In this document: in pieces, positions 52,805 to 62,532 of the stretch
Layout of the letters: every line of letters begins with the position of its first letter
Position numbering within the stretch: the first letter of the stretch is position 1
Assembly: GCF_028746185.1 (NCBI RefSeq)
Contig: NZ_JAQIVH010000003.1
Span: 186,001 to 250,000 of the forward strand
Length of the DNA stretch: 64,000 nucleotides
Direction: 5' to 3'
Origin: Paenibacillus_E qinlingensis
Lineage (GTDB): Bacteria; Bacillota; Bacilli; Paenibacillales; NBRC-103111
Made by a program: the position numbers and the translations under genes
Notes under the pieces: generated by a model
What the model saw: only the letters and a program-made list of their open reading frames with translations
What the model was told of the DNA's origin: nothing
Database searches by the model: none

Positions 52805-54040
52805 ATGAGAGTAAGAGAGGAAAAGGGGGTAAAGGTGAGTCTTATGGTGGATACCGATTTTCGATTAGATGTATCACAGTTTCCAAAAGAATTAAAGGTA
52901 CTTCTCATGCTTCTAACCAGTGGGCAAAATGGAGGGGAATGTACCTCCACCCAACAAGATTGGTTGGAGGAGCTGGACTGGGATCTGTTCCTTCAGCTAA
53001 CCTTGCATCATCGTGTGTATCCTGATCTGTACAAGAAACTCCAAGATAAGAAAGTAATTGGGGTTCCGGTCTTTGTCTTAGAGGCTTTGCGTAAGCAATA
53101 TCAGATAAATGCCTTTCAAATGCTGCATTTAAGTGCGGAGATGGAGCAGTTGAGCAAAGCTTTTACCGCGAATAGAATTCGCTCTCTCGTTCTGAAAGGG
53201 CCAGTGCTTGCAGCAGATCTGTATGGTGATCTGTCCCTGCGAACCTCGCGCGATCTTGACATTATGGTACCTATGGATGATTTAGAGCGAGTAGAAGAAC
53301 TACTCTGTACGCTTAATTATGTGAAAATTGAATACCCACTAACAGTTCTCAATGATTGGAAGTGGCGGCATCATCACATAACATTTTACCATGCGGAGAA
53401 ACGCACTACGGTAGAAGTACATTGGCGACTAGGTCCTGGACCGGCGAAAGAGCCAAGCTTTAATGAATTGTGGGATAGGAAAAGGATAAGCACGATCACG
53501 AGCAGTCCTGTCCATTATTTAGGGAGAGAGGATTTATTTTCGTTTCTGGCCACCCACGGGGCACGACATGGCTGGTCGCGACTACGATGGTTAGTCGATA
53601 TGGATCGTATGCTGAGGCAAGATATGGATCCAGCTATCCTGTTCAAGCAACTCCAGGGCAATGGTATCCTTCATATTGGGGCCCAAGTACTAACGTTAGC
53701 AGCGCAGTTGTTGCAAACACCGCTAACCGAAGAACTGGGCGTGCTCATCAAAGGAAAGCGAGGGAAACGTTTAGCACAAGGTGCAATCTTCTATATACGT
53801 CAGATGGTAAACCTACATACGAATCCTGTGCCTGAGGATGTGTCCAAGTATCATAAACGACATTTATTCGCGCTTATGTCGAATTGGAACAAAGTATTGT
53901 TCGTTCTGAGTTTTATGTATCCCTACCCAGAGGACGTAGAAACCTTACCTTTGCCTAAGTATGCGCAGTTCCTGTACTTCCCTTTACGCCCCTTCCTATG
54001 GGCCTGGAGAAGAACAAAGAAGCAAACCGCGCCGACGTGA
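52805..54040 (+). CDS. nucleotidyltransferase-family protein (NTP_transf_5), copy 2
   Basis: About 411 aa, with LVLKGPVLAADLYG and TSRDLDIMVP (DxD site), then a helical C-terminal half, as in copy 1. Typical partner of paeninodin-like clusters; reaction unproven. The start is uncertain: ATG 52805, or ATG 52844, which has AAAGGTGA 5 bases upstream. It ends the lasso operon 20 bases before the next promoter. Confidence 0.8.
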   Translation: MRVREEKGVKVSLMVDTDFRLDVSQFPKELKVLLMLLTSGQNGGECTSTQQDWLEELDWDLFLQLTLHHRVYPDLYKKLQDKKVIGVPVFVLEALRKQYQINAFQMLHLSAEMEQLSKAFTANRIRSLVLKGPVLAADLYGDLSLRTSRDLDIMVPMDDLERVEELLCTLNYVKIEYPLTVLNDWKWRHHHITFYHAEKRTTVEVHWRLGPGPAKEPSFNELWDRKRISTITSSPVHYLGREDLFSFLATHGARHGWSRLRWLVDMDRMLRQDMDPAILFKQLQGNGILHIGAQVLTLAAQLLQTPLTEELGVLIKGKRGKRLAQGAIFYIRQMVNLHTNPVPEDVSKYHKRHLFALMSNWNKVLFVLSFMYPYPEDVETLPLPKYAQFLYFPLRPFLWAWRRTKKQTAPT

Positions 54041-54059
54041 ATCGGAAGAAAGTCTTATG

Positions 54060-54146
54060 TTGACATGTTCTCTATAAAGAACTATTATAAGAATTAAGAG
54101 CGAATATTTTCGAGTTTCTTCGCTTTAAATGTTCTTTATAAAGAAA
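54060..54146 (+). promoter_or_regulatory. polysaccharide operon promoter with GTTCT-N6-AGAAC operators
   Basis: TTGACA (54060-54065), 17-base spacer, TATTAT (54083-54088). GTTCTCTATAAAGAAC (54067-54082) fills the spacer exactly. A second copy, GTTCTTTATAAAGAA, lies at 54131-54145. The sequence is shared with the lasso promoter at 46.7 kb and indicates one common repressor. Confidence 0.83.
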
Positions 54147-54185
54147 ATTTATGATTATTCTTTCTCTAACTAAGGAGCTTGCGAT

Positions 54186-54908
54186 ATGTGCATTCCTAAA
54201 ATTATTCACTATTGTTGGTTTGGAGGCAAGGAAAAGCCGGAAATCGTGAAGCGATGTTTAGCGAGTTGGCAATTGCATCTTGCTGATTATCAGATCATAG
54301 AGTGGAATGAGCGAAATTTTGACATTAACCGGCATCCATATACAAAAGAGGCGTATGCTGCTGGTAAATTCGCGTTCGTCAGTGATTATGCGCGCGTGCA
54401 CGCTCTGTATCATATGGGGGGAATTTATCTGGATACAGATGTGGAAATTTTTCGACCTTTTGATGATTTGTTGCATCATGAATCCTTCTGGGGCTTTGAA
54501 CAAGCGAACTTTATTGCGACAAGCACGATTGGGGCGATGAAGGGGAATAAACTTATCCAGCTGTTCTTAGAGTCTTATGAACAAAAAACATTTCTTCGTG
54601 CCAATGGGAGTTTCGATTCTCTAACCAACGTAGCCGTGATCACGCGACTGTTAACGGAGAAGGGATTAACGCCTGATGGACAGTTTCAGGAGTTACCTAA
54701 GTTAGGAACATTTTATCCCCAAACCTATTTCTCCCCCTACGATTATATTAACTGTCAAACATTCAAAACATCGAGTACCTATGCTATGCACCACTTCTAC
54801 AAAAGCTGGCTTCCTCCTAAGGAAAGAAGAAAAAGTCAGCTGAAAATGCTACTGGCTAAACTTATCGGCGGACATAATATTGCTAGGATAAGAGGGTATC
54901 TTAAATGA
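54186..54908 (+). CDS. GT32-type glycosyltransferase
   Basis: A 240-aa enzyme with IPKIIHYCWFGG at the start, FVSDYARVHALYHMGGIYLD and the DxD motif in LDTDVEIF. This is the capsular-polysaccharide GT32 group with a DXD sugar-binding region. TAAGGAGCTTG precedes the ATG. First gene of the polysaccharide operon; it overlaps the acyltransferase gene by 4 bases. Confidence 0.88.
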   Translation: MCIPKIIHYCWFGGKEKPEIVKRCLASWQLHLADYQIIEWNERNFDINRHPYTKEAYAAGKFAFVSDYARVHALYHMGGIYLDTDVEIFRPFDDLLHHESFWGFEQANFIATSTIGAMKGNKLIQLFLESYEQKTFLRANGSFDSLTNVAVITRLLTEKGLTPDGQFQELPKLGTFYPQTYFSPYDYINCQTFKTSSTYAMHHFYKSWLPPKERRKSQLKMLLAKLIGGHNIARIRGYLK

Positions 54909-55510
54909 ATGTTTTGAAAAAAGTAGTGAACACGCTTATAGCAGAGTGTCGCGGCCGAGGGGTGTATCATACATTTCTCATGTATGCCTCGTATCTCATG
55001 GGAATTCTAAGAGCCTTTGTGAACAGACTCCTGTATTGGAATAATATGAAAGCTTCTATTTTCGCCTTGCAATCCAATAGTCGAATTGAGGCGTACAGCA
55101 AGCATGCGAAGATCCATATTGGCAAATTTGTCTTTATTCGAAAGCATACGAGCATACGCGTTGACCATCATGGTGAGCTTCACATTGGCGAAAAGGTGTT
55201 TATTAACGATAGCTGCCATATCAATTGTGCGAACCGGATTACGATTGGCCGATTATCCAAAATTGCTCCCAACGTAAGTATCAATGATCATGACCACAAT
55301 TATAGGCATCTCGGTGGTGAGCACCTTATGAAAGGGGAGGTCATTATTGGAGAAAATGTTTGGATTGGGTCGAATGTCGTGATTTTGAGAGATACGTATA
55401 TTGGCGATAACGCGGTTATTGCAGCAGGAAGTGTTGTGAAAGGGCGGGTGCCGGCAAACACCGTTTTCTTAAATAAAAGAGAAAAGAGCTACATTCCCTA
55501 TGCGAACTAA
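54905..55510 (+). CDS. left-handed beta-helix O-acyltransferase
   Basis: A 201-aa hexapeptide-repeat transferase: repeats such as IHIGKFVFI, ITIGRLSKIA, VIIGENVWIGSNVVI and YIGDNAVIAAGSVV form a beta helix, and SINDHDHNY carries the expected catalytic His. It resembles maltose/galactoside O-acetyltransferases and should acetylate a sugar of the polysaccharide. Coupled by overlap to the genes on both sides. Confidence 0.82.
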   Translation: MNVLKKVVNTLIAECRGRGVYHTFLMYASYLMGILRAFVNRLLYWNNMKASIFALQSNSRIEAYSKHAKIHIGKFVFIRKHTSIRVDHHGELHIGEKVFINDSCHINCANRITIGRLSKIAPNVSINDHDHNYRHLGGEHLMKGEVIIGENVWIGSNVVILRDTYIGDNAVIAAGSVVKGRVPANTVFLNKREKSYIPYAN

Positions 55511-56696
55511 AATTTTTATTTCATTGTTTGATATGGAAATTGGTGGTGTTGAGCGTAGTTTAATCAACATGCTAGAAAGCTTTAATTATGAGAAATACGA
55601 GGTGGATGTTTTCATTTGTCATCATTCTGGTGACTTATTAGGCCTAATACCACCTGAGGTTCGTGTGCTGCCAGAAGTGCCAGCTTATACGGTTTTTAGA
55701 AAATCCGTTAAACAGTGCATGAAGGAAGGTCATTTCTCCACATTACTGATTAGGACGTTGAGCAAAACAGTGGCTGGTCTCAAGGCTAGAAGGAGAAAGC
55801 TAAACGAAGGACCCGGATACATCCAAATGCAGCTAGATTTGAAATATACCACATACGTATTACCTCCCATTCAGAAGCACTATGACTTAGCCATTAGTTA
55901 TGCTTGGCCTCATGATATTGTAGCCACGAAAGTCATTGCTGCGAAAAAGTTAGCTTGGATCCATACGGATTATAGCGAGCTTGAAATTGATAATCACATC
56001 GACCTTGCTGTATGGAATAAGTTTGATGCGATCGCCTCCATCTCAGATGCCTGTACAACTGCATTCCTCAAAACCTATCCGACGTTACAAGACAAGGTTA
56101 CCTTAATCGAGAATATTACCTCTCCTGACTTCATCAAGAAAATGGCCGATGCTTCATTATCTCCATTTGAAGCTGACCAAGCAGCGTTCACGCTTGTATC
56201 TGTAGGAAGATTATCCTACGTGAAGGGATTCGACATGGCGATTCAAGCTTTACGCCTATTACATGATAAAGGCCTCACGAATATTCGCTGGTTCGTAGTT
56301 GGCTATGGCGGATATGAGGCAGAGCTGCGGAAGCTGATATCCGAGAATAGGCTGGAAGAAAGCTTTATCCTACTAGGCAAGCAAACGAACCCTTATCCGT
56401 ACATCAAAGCGTGTGATGTGTATGTGCAACCTTCACGCTATGAAGGTAAAGCAGTAACAGTTACAGAGGCCAAGATTCTCGGTAAACCGATATTGATTAC
56501 GAACTATGCGACAGCTAGCAGTCAAATAGAGGATGGAACGGAAGGATTAATGTGCGAGCTGAGTGTAGAAGGAATCGCAGCTGGTATTGAGACGATGTAT
56601 CGTAATTCGGAGCTAAGAGAGCGATTCACCAATCACTTGTTTGAGAAAGATTTCAGTAATTCATATGAGCTGGAGAAGCTGTACGAGGTGATATAA
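55500..56696 (+). CDS. GT4 glycosyltransferase
   Basis: A 398-aa GT-B fold enzyme. The N-terminal IGGVERSLINML and the C-terminal VSVGRLSYVKGFDMAI, then QPSRYEGKAVTVTEAKILGKP (the E-x7-E site) split around the nucleotide pocket. One of three related GT4 genes in this operon; the other two (58934, 60140) share the same domain order and the WIHT/IHND segment. Donor and acceptor unknown. Confidence 0.87.
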   Translation: MRTKIFISLFDMEIGGVERSLINMLESFNYEKYEVDVFICHHSGDLLGLIPPEVRVLPEVPAYTVFRKSVKQCMKEGHFSTLLIRTLSKTVAGLKARRRKLNEGPGYIQMQLDLKYTTYVLPPIQKHYDLAISYAWPHDIVATKVIAAKKLAWIHTDYSELEIDNHIDLAVWNKFDAIASISDACTTAFLKTYPTLQDKVTLIENITSPDFIKKMADASLSPFEADQAAFTLVSVGRLSYVKGFDMAIQALRLLHDKGLTNIRWFVVGYGGYEAELRKLISENRLEESFILLGKQTNPYPYIKACDVYVQPSRYEGKAVTVTEAKILGKPILITNYATASSQIEDGTEGLMCELSVEGIAAGIETMYRNSELRERFTNHLFEKDFSNSYELEKLYEVI

Positions 56697-56698
56697 GG

Positions 56699-57733
56699 AT
56701 GGGAAGTCGTAAAATAAGCGTCATCATTCCTGTTTATAATGCGGAAACATACATCATTCCTTGCTTAGAGTCTGTTATAAATCAGAACTTCTCAGATATA
56801 GAAATTATCTGCGTAAACGATGGCTCCAAGGATGGAAGCAAAGAGTTAATTGAAGCTTACATGAAATCTTATCCTCAAATTATGCTGATTAATCAAGCGA
56901 ATCAAGGTGTAAGTATGGCTAGGAATATTGGGCTGCAAGCAGCATCTGGTGACTACATCGGATTCGTTGATGCGGATGATACGATAGATGCAACCATGTA
57001 TGACACGTTATATCGTGCAGCCGTTGACGGTGATTGTGATGCGGTAATCACTAACTTTGAGTGTGAACTCGAGGGGTGTAAAGTGACAACGAGATTCCCG
57101 TTTCCTCCAGGAATTGTTCTCATGAGAGAGTATATCGAGAGAGAAATTATGACCTATTTCTTGAAGTCAGATCAGCTGAACACGGTTTGGAATAAGCTGT
57201 ACAAGCGAAGTGCCATCGTTCAGTTCGGAGTAAAGTTTCCAAGGAATGTTGCTTTAGGTGAAGATGGTATGTTCAATATGCAATTCTTTAAACACGCAGA
57301 ACGGGTAACCTATCTTGATTATTCCGGCTATAACTATCGTGCAGTGATCGGAAGTGCAACTCGGAATATGAAGGAGAAAGATTACTTTCAGAGAGCACTT
57401 GATGTATATAGGTTGGATTTAACAAGTATTTACACGAATAAGATCGACCCGCTAAAGCTAAAACAATTACGTTCATTTAAGCTTATCACGAATGTAATAG
57501 CTACGATAAATATGTATTTAGGAGCATCGAAAGATGTAAGCCTTGGTGAAAAGTTGCGCTATGTGAATAGAATGATTAAAAATCCAGATGTGAGGGAAGC
57601 TTTGCCCTACTACTATCATGAGGCATCTGGGACATTAAGCCGCTATGAGCGCTTTATCGCGGAGATGATTCGGAGGAAATCGCTACTAGGATTATATTGC
57701 GCTACAACGTATAGCAAGTTGAGGAATACATAA
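56699..57733 (+). CDS. GT2 glycosyltransferase
   Basis: A 344-aa GT-A fold enzyme: IPVYNAETYIIPCLESVI, NDGSKDGSKELI, GVSMARNIGL and FVDADDTID (DxD) in the usual order, with a variable C-terminal part including GEDGMFNMQ. Typical for capsule and exopolysaccharide assembly, EpsH/EpsJ-like. It starts 2 bases behind the GT4 stop. Confidence 0.88.
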   Translation: MGSRKISVIIPVYNAETYIIPCLESVINQNFSDIEIICVNDGSKDGSKELIEAYMKSYPQIMLINQANQGVSMARNIGLQAASGDYIGFVDADDTIDATMYDTLYRAAVDGDCDAVITNFECELEGCKVTTRFPFPPGIVLMREYIEREIMTYFLKSDQLNTVWNKLYKRSAIVQFGVKFPRNVALGEDGMFNMQFFKHAERVTYLDYSGYNYRAVIGSATRNMKEKDYFQRALDVYRLDLTSIYTNKIDPLKLKQLRSFKLITNVIATINMYLGASKDVSLGEKLRYVNRMIKNPDVREALPYYYHEASGTLSRYERFIAEMIRRKSLLGLYCATTYSKLRNT

Positions 57734-57749
57734 TGGAGGAGCATGAAGA

Positions 57750-58910
57750 ATGAAAATAATGATGTTTGCACATAATGGCAGCTTGAATCGTGGTTGCGAA
57801 GCTATCGTCCGTTCCTCGACGAGCTTAATTAAAGAGAAAATCAACGGTGCTCAGGTGTACCTAGCTTCAGCAAAACCAGAGACGGATCAGCTTATTACGA
57901 AATTAGATGGTATTTATGATGGCTCTTCCCAAAGAATCAAAAAGTATTCCTTCACGTGGCTGCGCTCCTCACTCCATGTCAAGTTATTCAAGGATGAGTC
58001 CTACGCCCTAGGTAAAATGAATAACAACATTGTGAAACATATTCCTTCGATGGATATCTGTCTATCCATCGGCGGGGATAACTATTGTTATGGCGAACAG
58101 CCAGGCTGGTATGAAATTAATCGAAGAGTGAAAGCACAAGGGAAAAAGCTCGTGCTTTGGGGCTGCTCCATAGGTGCAGAGGACATGTCGGAGCGAAAAT
58201 TAGCAGATTTGAAGTTGTTTGATCTGATACTGGCCAGAGAGACATTAACGTACGAAATGTTAAAGGGTAAGGGGTTGAATAATGTTAAATTGGTCGCTGA
58301 CCCGGCTTTTACCATGGAAAAAGAAGAGTTAACCTTACCAGATGGTTGGCAGGCGGGGAACACTGTAGGGCTCAATTTTAGTCCATTGGTTTCAGACAAG
58401 AACCCACAATCTCAACAAGCAGTACGAGACCTAATCCGCCACATAATAGAGACTACAGATATGACGATTGCGCTGACTCCCCACGTTATAGAAGGGGGAA
58501 ATAATGATTTCGAGATTTTACAGAAGTATTATGAAGAGTTTAAACATACAGGTCGAGTTATTCTGTTGCCCAATTATCTCAACGCTACACAATACAAGGG
58601 ATATATCGCAAGAATGAGGTTCTTCATTGGAGCAAGAACCCATGCAACAATTGCGGCGTACTCCAATTATGTACCTACTCTTGTTCTAGGTTACAGCATT
58701 AAATCGAAAGGGATTGCCAAAGATCTTTTTGGAGAAGAAAAGCTGGTTCTGAATCTTCAGGAACTGTCAAACAGCACCAAGTTGATTAACGGCTTTAAAG
58801 AGATGGTTGCCGAAGAAGATGATATCAAGCAAAAATTGCAGATTGTCATCCCTTATATGAAGCAAATGTCTTATAAAGCGGTGGAGCACTTAGATGAATT
58901 ATTCCAATAA
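57750..58910 (+). CDS. polysaccharide pyruvyl transferase family protein
   Basis: A 386-aa protein of the WcaK/CsaB family: NRGCEAIVRSS near the start, CLSIGGDNYCYG, WGCSIGAE, ARETLTYEML and the late FFIGARTHATIAAYS. It would place a ketal pyruvate on a sugar and so give the polymer a negative charge. TAATGGAGGAGC precedes the ATG. Its stop touches the next open frame. Confidence 0.87.
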   Translation: MKIMMFAHNGSLNRGCEAIVRSSTSLIKEKINGAQVYLASAKPETDQLITKLDGIYDGSSQRIKKYSFTWLRSSLHVKLFKDESYALGKMNNNIVKHIPSMDICLSIGGDNYCYGEQPGWYEINRRVKAQGKKLVLWGCSIGAEDMSERKLADLKLFDLILARETLTYEMLKGKGLNNVKLVADPAFTMEKEELTLPDGWQAGNTVGLNFSPLVSDKNPQSQQAVRDLIRHIIETTDMTIALTPHVIEGGNNDFEILQKYYEEFKHTGRVILLPNYLNATQYKGYIARMRFFIGARTHATIAAYSNYVPTLVLGYSIKSKGIAKDLFGEEKLVLNLQELSNSTKLINGFKEMVAEEDDIKQKLQIVIPYMKQMSYKAVEHLDELFQ

Positions 58911-58933
58911 TGCTGGTCTATATGAGGGATATG

Positions 58934-60124
58934 ATGAAGAAAAAGTTATTATTTGTTATACCCAGCTTACTGGCTGGAGGCGGACAGAAAAGTCTAATCA
59001 ATTTGCTTTCGCAGATCGATTACCAACGGTTTGAGGTAGACTTACTGTTGTTTAGCCAGACGGGTGCTTTTATGAATGCAATCCCTAAAGAGGTGCAGGT
59101 CGTAGAGCTTTCTTATCATCACCCAGCTTTTGCCGAGCATCTTGCTAAATCAGTAACAACCTTGATAAAACATCGCCAATTTAAGCTGGCTTACGCCAGG
59201 CTCATGTTTGCAGCACTTAACCGTTTCGTAAGAAATACAGCGAGTTCGGAACAATATTCGTGGAAATATTTGAAAAGATCATTCGGTATGCTGGATCGAG
59301 AATATGACGTTGCCATCGGTTACTTAGAGAAGTCATCGATTTATTACATCGTTGATCGTGTGAAAGCTGCTAAGAAAATCGGCTGGATTCATACGAATTA
59401 TGCAGACTCGGGGATGATCCCGAGTATGGATGAGCCTTACTTTAAGCAGTTAGACAAGCTTGTCACGGTATCAGAAGAATGCGCAAGATCGCTAAAAGAA
59501 ACGTTCACGAAGTTAACTGATAATATCACGGTGATTCAAAATATTGTTTCTCCTCGGATTATCAAAAGCCAATCCAATCGTGAGCCATCTACCTTACCAA
59601 AGTTCGATGGTGAATTCACGAATATTATGACGATCGCTAGATTAAGTCATGAAAAAGGGATTGATATGGCCATAAACGCCTGTTCCTTACTGGTAAACCA
59701 GGGCTACAAGGTGAAATGGTACATTTTGGGTGATGGTGCGGAAAGAGAAGCGCTGGAGAAGCAGATTATGGCATTGGAGCTTCAAGATAATTTTATTCTG
59801 CTAGGTATCCAAGAAAATCCGTATCCCTTCATCAAAAATGCAGATATGTATGTCCAACCATCTAGATATGAAGGGAAATCGATTGCTATCGATGAAGCTA
59901 AGATTCTGAATAAACCCATTGTAGTAACCAATTATGAATCTGCTAAGGATCAAATTACGGACGGTGTAAATGGGTTGCTTGTGGAGATGTCAGACGTTGG
60001 TATTAGCAAGGGCATTGAAGTACTTATCAATCAATTCGAATTAAGGGAATCATTCATACAAAGTCTTGCTGAAGAGCAAATGGGTACAGAGGAAGAAGTG
60101 TATAAACTTTACGATATTATCTAG
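58934..60124 (+). CDS. GT4 glycosyltransferase, second paralogue
   Basis: A 396-aa GT-B enzyme: PSLLAGGGQKSLINLLSQ, KIGWIHTNYAD, then IARLSHEKGIDMAI and QPSRYEGKSIAIDEAKIL. It is closer to the following gene (60140) than to the one at 55500. ATG 58934 is favoured (GAGGG 5 bases upstream); the frame is open from 58910. Confidence 0.86.
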   Translation: MKKKLLFVIPSLLAGGGQKSLINLLSQIDYQRFEVDLLLFSQTGAFMNAIPKEVQVVELSYHHPAFAEHLAKSVTTLIKHRQFKLAYARLMFAALNRFVRNTASSEQYSWKYLKRSFGMLDREYDVAIGYLEKSSIYYIVDRVKAAKKIGWIHTNYADSGMIPSMDEPYFKQLDKLVTVSEECARSLKETFTKLTDNITVIQNIVSPRIIKSQSNREPSTLPKFDGEFTNIMTIARLSHEKGIDMAINACSLLVNQGYKVKWYILGDGAEREALEKQIMALELQDNFILLGIQENPYPFIKNADMYVQPSRYEGKSIAIDEAKILNKPIVVTNYESAKDQITDGVNGLLVEMSDVGISKGIEVLINQFELRESFIQSLAEEQMGTEEEVYKLYDII

Positions 60125-60139
60125 TAGGATGGTCTAATA

Positions 60140-61321
60140 ATGAAGAAAAAAATACTGTTTATTATGAACAATTTAAACTGCGGTGGAGCTGAAAAGGCGC
60201 TCATTTCTTTATTAGAGACCATAGATTACTCGATGTATGATGTGGATGTTTATCTCCTCAGGCATACGGGGTTATTCTTATCCAAACTCCCCCCCGAAGT
60301 GAATTTACTGCAAGAACCAGCTGAATATAAATACTTCGACATGTCGATGAGAAAAGCTGTCTTTCAATGCCTTAGAAAAGGTAGTTTTAAGATTGCATTA
60401 CTTCGACTGCTGGCGGGTAGTATTTATGTTAGTGAGAAGAACAGAATTAGATGCGAGCAGCGTGTCTGGAAGTATTTAGCGAAGTCTTTGCCAAATCTTG
60501 AAAAAGAGTATGACATCGCAATAGGATATTTAGAAAAGAATCCAATCTACTTTTGTATTGATAAGGTGAAGGCTACTAAGAAAATAGGATTTATTCATAA
60601 TGATTACGATAAATTAGGCATGGATCCTGCTCTTGATCAAGTCTATTTCAATCAATTAGACCACCTCGTAACCGTATCGGAAGAATGTGGTCATATTCTA
60701 AGAGAACGATTCCCTTCACTCAGTCAAAACATTGAGGTTATGCATAACATCGTATCGCCGGCAGCGATTCATAAACTTTCCATGGAAACGGTCAACCTAA
60801 AAGACAAAGATATTACCATCGTATCCGTAGGTCGATTGAATTATCAGAAGGGGTTTGAGCTTGCTGTTGAATCATGCAAAGGTCTCATTCAGGCTGGTTA
60901 CCCAATCAAGTGGTATATCATTGGAGAAGGGGAAGAAAGAGAATCCTTAGAAAGATTGATTGAAAAGCATGAACTCAAGGATAACTTTATTCTCCTAGGT
61001 ATCAAAGAAAATCCGTACCCTTATATTAGAGAAGCTGATATATATGTTCAGCCTTCTAAATTCGAAGGAAAGTCCATCGCCATCGATGAAGCGAAGATTC
61101 TTCAGAAACCGATTGTAGTTACGAACTTCAGTACGGCTAAGGATCAAATTAGAAACAAAATCAATGGACTTATTGTTGCAATGACGCCTGCTGCTGTATG
61201 TGAGGGAATCAAAGAGATTATTGATAATGATGCGCTAAGAAAACAACTCATTGTCAATCTAGGTACAGAAATGCTTGGCACAGAAGCAGAAATTTATAAA
61301 CTATACCAATTATTCATGTAA
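60140..61321 (+). CDS. GT4 glycosyltransferase, third paralogue
   Basis: A 393-aa GT-B enzyme with LNCGGAEKALISLLE, KIGFIHNDYDK, VSVGRLNYQKGFELAV and QPSKFEGKSIAIDEAKIL. Directly behind its closest paralogue (15-base gap), so the pair is a likely tandem duplication that has diverged to add different sugars. Confidence 0.86.
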   Translation: MKKKILFIMNNLNCGGAEKALISLLETIDYSMYDVDVYLLRHTGLFLSKLPPEVNLLQEPAEYKYFDMSMRKAVFQCLRKGSFKIALLRLLAGSIYVSEKNRIRCEQRVWKYLAKSLPNLEKEYDIAIGYLEKNPIYFCIDKVKATKKIGFIHNDYDKLGMDPALDQVYFNQLDHLVTVSEECGHILRERFPSLSQNIEVMHNIVSPAAIHKLSMETVNLKDKDITIVSVGRLNYQKGFELAVESCKGLIQAGYPIKWYIIGEGEERESLERLIEKHELKDNFILLGIKENPYPYIREADIYVQPSKFEGKSIAIDEAKILQKPIVVTNFSTAKDQIRNKINGLIVAMTPAAVCEGIKEIIDNDALRKQLIVNLGTEMLGTEAEIYKLYQLFM

Positions 61322-61341
61322 CTGGAGAAAGGGGAGATGAA

Positions 61342-62532
61342 ATGATGTTGCAATGGATTAGTTTAATTGTTGTGAGCGTTATAATTGTGATCGCACTAAT
61401 TGATCTTATTCCAATGGGCTTGGACTGGGTAAATCGGATACATATTGGTAGATATGACGATAAGCAGAAGTGGAATCAATCCATATCAACAATCGGTGTG
61501 AAGTGGTTAGCAAGAACGCCCAAAATTAAAGTAACTGATCAAACTCGGCTAGTAGCCATTGATATGCTGCAAGGTAACTATACGAAGCATGCCATTCAAC
61601 ACTGGCAAGAAGCAGCATTACTGCTTGGCTTAGGTGAGTATGTGAAAAGTAATGACAATCCGGTTGAGATTAAGCAAAAAATAGGAGATTATGTTCATTC
61701 TAAAATGGATGAGCAAGGCAATTGGGCAAGGAAACCAGAACACGTCGATGCTGCTATACTAGCGTATGCGATCATGAAGCTGGATTTTCTTGATGTAGAA
61801 CGATATAGAAACGCATTAGATGAGACTTGGCATCTTATCCAAGATCATATTGGAAATGAAGGTTCTGTTTTATATCGCAAATTCATGGGCAAATACCGTT
61901 ATGTGGATACGATTGGGTTTATCTGCCCCTTCCTTGTCGCCTATGGAATCCGCTATGGGAAAGAGGAATGTGTTGAACTGGCAATAAGACAGATTCAACA
62001 TTACGAAGAGCATGGTATGTTGGAAGGGCATCATATTCCAAGCCATGCTTATCAGATTGATAGCAAATTACCGCTCGGGCTATACGGCTGGGGAAGAGGT
62101 TTGGGTTGGTTTGCAATTGGACTTATCGATGCTTGGAATGAACTGCCTCCAGGCCATGCAAGCAGACCTTTGTTGGAAAAGAGCATCATACAATTTGCTA
62201 AGTCCGCTATTGTATTTCAACAAGAGCAAGGGAATTGGAATTGGACGGTTACTCGCGAGGAAACGATAGCAGACTCATCAACAACAGCTACACTGGGTTG
62301 GTTTATGTTGAATGCATCACAAATCGATGAAATATCGGACATCTGCAGACAGAGTGCTAATCAAGCTATTCGTTATTTGATGAAAGCAACAAGAAGAAGT
62401 GGAGCTGTTGATTTCTCGCAAGGAGATACCAAGGATATTGGTGTGTATTCCATGTTGTTTAATATTTTGCCTTTCACGCAAGGCTTTTGTATCCGATTGA
62501 TGAATGTCAAAGTTGATTCCAAGGTTGTGTGA
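61342..62532 (+). CDS. GH88/GH105-like (alpha/alpha)6-barrel glycosidase
   Basis: A 396-aa protein with an N-terminal membrane helix (about 5-25) and an alpha/alpha barrel: YVDTIGFICPFLVAYG, GLYGWGRGLGWFAIGLIDAW and DSSTTATLGWFML are typical of unsaturated glucuronyl/rhamnogalacturonyl hydrolases. Inside a biosynthetic operon it may trim or edit the polymer, or have lost hydrolysis and gained another function. The membrane anchor is unusual. Confidence 0.75.
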   Translation: MMLQWISLIVVSVIIVIALIDLIPMGLDWVNRIHIGRYDDKQKWNQSISTIGVKWLARTPKIKVTDQTRLVAIDMLQGNYTKHAIQHWQEAALLLGLGEYVKSNDNPVEIKQKIGDYVHSKMDEQGNWARKPEHVDAAILAYAIMKLDFLDVERYRNALDETWHLIQDHIGNEGSVLYRKFMGKYRYVDTIGFICPFLVAYGIRYGKEECVELAIRQIQHYEEHGMLEGHHIPSHAYQIDSKLPLGLYGWGRGLGWFAIGLIDAWNELPPGHASRPLLEKSIIQFAKSAIVFQQEQGNWNWTVTREETIADSSTTATLGWFMLNASQIDEISDICRQSANQAIRYLMKATRRSGAVDFSQGDTKDIGVYSMLFNILPFTQGFCIRLMNVKVDSKVV

